6,558 nucleotides of DNA. Origin: Opitutales bacterium. Lineage in GTDB: Bacteria > Verrucomicrobiota > Verrucomicrobiia > Opitutales > Intestinicryptomonadaceae. Every line of letters begins with the position of its first letter. Position 1 is the stretch's first letter. The stretch covers positions 1-6,558 of the forward strand of contig JAFXRX010000221.1 of assembly GCA_017526045.1 (NCBI GenBank). Direction: 5' to 3'. The notes below the pieces were generated by a model. That model did no database searches and was not told where the DNA came from. It saw only the letters and a program-made list of their open reading frames with translations. Below, piece after piece: positions 5,486 to 6,558 of the stretch. The translations under genes were made by a program, and so were the position numbers.

Positions 5486-6337
5486 ATGATTTTATTTGGC
5501 AAAGTCGCAATTTTGGGAACGGGGCTTTTGGGCGGGTCGCTCGCGCTGGCGCTGAAAGGCTCGAAGATGTGCGGGCGCATCGGCATGTGGTCGCGCTCGG
5601 AGGCAACGCGCCGCGCGTGCGCGGAAAAATTCCGCGGCTGCAAAGTTTGCGCGGAAATCTCCGAAGCCGTAAAAGACGCCGACTTGATAGTGCTAAGCTC
5701 CACCGTCTTGTCCATTCCCGAAGTCGCAAAAGAGGCGGCAAAATCCGCAAAGCAAGGCGCAATCGCAACCGACGTCGGCTCGACAAAGGAATTGATAGCA
5801 AAAAAGTGCTCCGAAATTTTTTCCAAAAAAGGCGTCGCGTTCGTGCCCTCGCACCCCATGGCGGGCCTTGAAAAATCGGGAGTTCAATTTGCAAAAAAAG
5901 ATTTGTTTTTGAACGCGGCTTGCTTCGTCTGCCCGTCTGAAAACAAATCCGCCACAAAAGCCGTCGCGCAAATGTGGGAAAACCTCGGCATGCGCGTATT
6001 CTTTAAGACCCCGAAAGAGCACGACAAAATCGCAGCTAAAATAAGCCACGCCCCCCAGTGCCTCTCAAGCGCGCTCGCGCTCCTGGCGGACGGAGACCTT
6101 GACACTTTCAAAAACTTCGCGGGCAACGGGTTTAAAGACACCACGCGCATCGCAAAAAGCGACCCCGCGATGTGGCGCGACATCCTGCTTTCGAACCCGA
6201 AAAACATTTCAAAAAACCTCGACTTGATTGCAAAAAAGCTAAGCGGGCTGTCCGCGGCGATAAAGGCCTCGGACAAAAAATACATAGAAAAATTTTTGAG
6301 CCGCGCGCGCGAAACGCGCCTGAATTTGGAGAAGTAA
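5486..6337 (+). CDS. tyrA: Prephenate/arogenate dehydrogenase TyrA
   Basis: TyrA oxidatively decarboxylates prephenate to 4-hydroxyphenylpyruvate, or arogenate to tyrosine, in cytosolic tyrosine synthesis. The 283-residue monofunctional protein has no chorismate mutase or ACT domain. The N-terminal Rossmann domain opens with KVAILGTGLLGGSLALAL (G11, G13, G16). DADLIVLSS, TDVGST (S99, a substrate-site Ser) and FVPSHPMAG (H123, the catalytic His) follow. The C-terminal helical dimerisation domain carries EHDKIAAKISHAPQ and FKDTTRIAKSDPAMWRDI (R221, conserved Arg). The family's usual SHLPH is SHAPQ here (187-191). The second strand ends MWSRS without the acidic residue typical of NAD users, suggesting NADP. 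The start is set at ATG 5486 because MILFGKVAILG matches the family N-terminus; an in-frame TTG at 5432 would add 18 atypical residues. No Shine-Dalgarno sequence is seen. It is followed at once by aroA. Confidence 0.93.
   Translation: MILFGKVAILGTGLLGGSLALALKGSKMCGRIGMWSRSEATRRACAEKFRGCKVCAEISEAVKDADLIVLSSTVLSIPEVAKEAAKSAKQGAIATDVGSTKELIAKKCSEIFSKKGVAFVPSHPMAGLEKSGVQFAKKDLFLNAACFVCPSENKSATKAVAQMWENLGMRVFFKTPKEHDKIAAKISHAPQCLSSALALLADGDLDTFKNFAGNGFKDTTRIAKSDPAMWRDILLSNPKNISKNLDLIAKKLSGLSAAIKASDKKYIEKFLSRARETRLNLEK
6328..6331 (+). promoter_or_regulatory. Shine-Dalgarno GGAG deciding the TTG start of aroA
   Basis: GGAG lies in the last codons of tyrA, with 9 bases between it and the TTG at 6341. 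It supports TTG as the aroA start; the next in-frame ATG lies deep inside the conserved N-terminal region. Confidence 0.7.
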
Positions 6338-6340
6338 AAA

Positions 6341-6558
6341 TTGGACGACATCGAAAAAATCGCCGTAAAGCCCTTTGCAAACCCCGCCTGCGCGCAATTC
6401 GAAGTCCCGGGCTCGAAAAGCATTACAAACCGCGCTCTTCTTTTGGCTGCGATGGCGCAGTCCCCCGTCGAAATTCTGCGCCCCCTCGCCTCGCGCGACT
6501 CTAAAATAATGGCGCAATGCCTCAAAAATTTGGGCTTTGAAATTTCCGAAAAAGAAAA
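6341..6558 (+). CDS. aroA: 3-phosphoshikimate 1-carboxyvinyltransferase (EPSP synthase) AroA, N-terminal part
   Basis: AroA transfers the enolpyruvyl group of PEP to shikimate 3-phosphate, the sixth step of the cytosolic shikimate pathway leading to chorismate. Only about 72 codons are present; the frame is still open at the window edge. The translation begins DDIEKIAVKPF after the initiator. It contains the diagnostic EVPGSKSITNRALLLAAMA stretch, with K26, S27 and R31 matching the substrate-binding Lys-Ser and Arg near the E. coli N-terminus. A block ending L-A-S-R-D-S-K-I-M and L-K-N-L-G-F-E-I follows, matching the usual L-x-S-D-D-T-x-x-M and L-x-x-L-G-x-x-I. The start is TTG, 3 bases after the tyrA stop. 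The LGNAGTA region that separates glyphosate-sensitive from tolerant classes lies outside the window. tyrA and aroA form an aromatic biosynthesis operon that probably continues downstream. Confidence 0.92.
   Translation, partial: MDDIEKIAVKPFANPACAQFEVPGSKSITNRALLLAAMAQSPVEILRPLASRDSKIMAQCLKNLGFEISEKE

Noticed and set aside
5884..6525. Minus-strand open frame of 213 codons opposite tyrA and aroA
   Set aside because: It spans two well-identified plus-strand genes and their junction and shows no protein family features.
1..6558. Mobile element, CRISPR array, toxin-antitoxin or phage-defence system
   Set aside because: No transposase, integrase, nuclease, direct-repeat array or terminal repeats were found, and every sizeable coding region except the exported protein belongs to a known housekeeping family.

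Overview
The window reads as ordinary chromosomal housekeeping DNA from a Gram-negative bacterium. A lipid A-type (LpxL/HtrB-like) acyltransferase implies an outer membrane. Codon use is the same throughout, with Lys mostly AAA, GCG/CGC-rich Ala and Arg, and many A-tracts. Shine-Dalgarno sequences are mostly absent. An acyltransferase joined to a glycosyltransferase family 9-like domain, together with tyrA followed by aroA, made me think of Verrucomicrobiota (Opitutae-like). That assignment is inference from memory and was not tested. I see no tRNA, rRNA, CRISPR array, insertion sequence, phage gene or clear sign of horizontal transfer.

Layout. (1) Positions 1-1918, plus strand: a tight operon of purE (5' end cut by the window edge), queF and an unrecognised secreted protein, closed by a strong intrinsic terminator. 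(2) Positions 1919-2873: a short AT-rich gap, then a PfkB-family sugar kinase, most like fructokinase, on the plus strand. (3) Positions 2870-5360, minus strand: an aldose 1-epimerase-like gene whose stop overlaps the kinase stop tail to tail, preceded by a 503-residue acyltransferase with a C-terminal GT9-like half-domain. (4) Positions 5361-5485: a divergent intergenic region. (5) Positions 5486-6558, plus strand: tyrA, then aroA starting with TTG only 3 bases after the tyrA stop and running off the window.

Functions. PurE acts in de novo purine synthesis and QueF in queuosine synthesis, which starts from GTP. The kinase and epimerase are both hexose enzymes, but they are convergent, so they are not one operon. 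The acyltransferase should act at the inner membrane on the lipid A precursor or a related lipid. TyrA and AroA belong to aromatic amino acid synthesis and look translationally coupled.

No clearly new multi-gene system is visible. The points most worth a second look are the acyltransferase carrying only the N-terminal half of a GT9 fold, the secreted protein that looks internally duplicated, and a TyrA whose cofactor and substrate motifs point toward NADP and perhaps arogenate.
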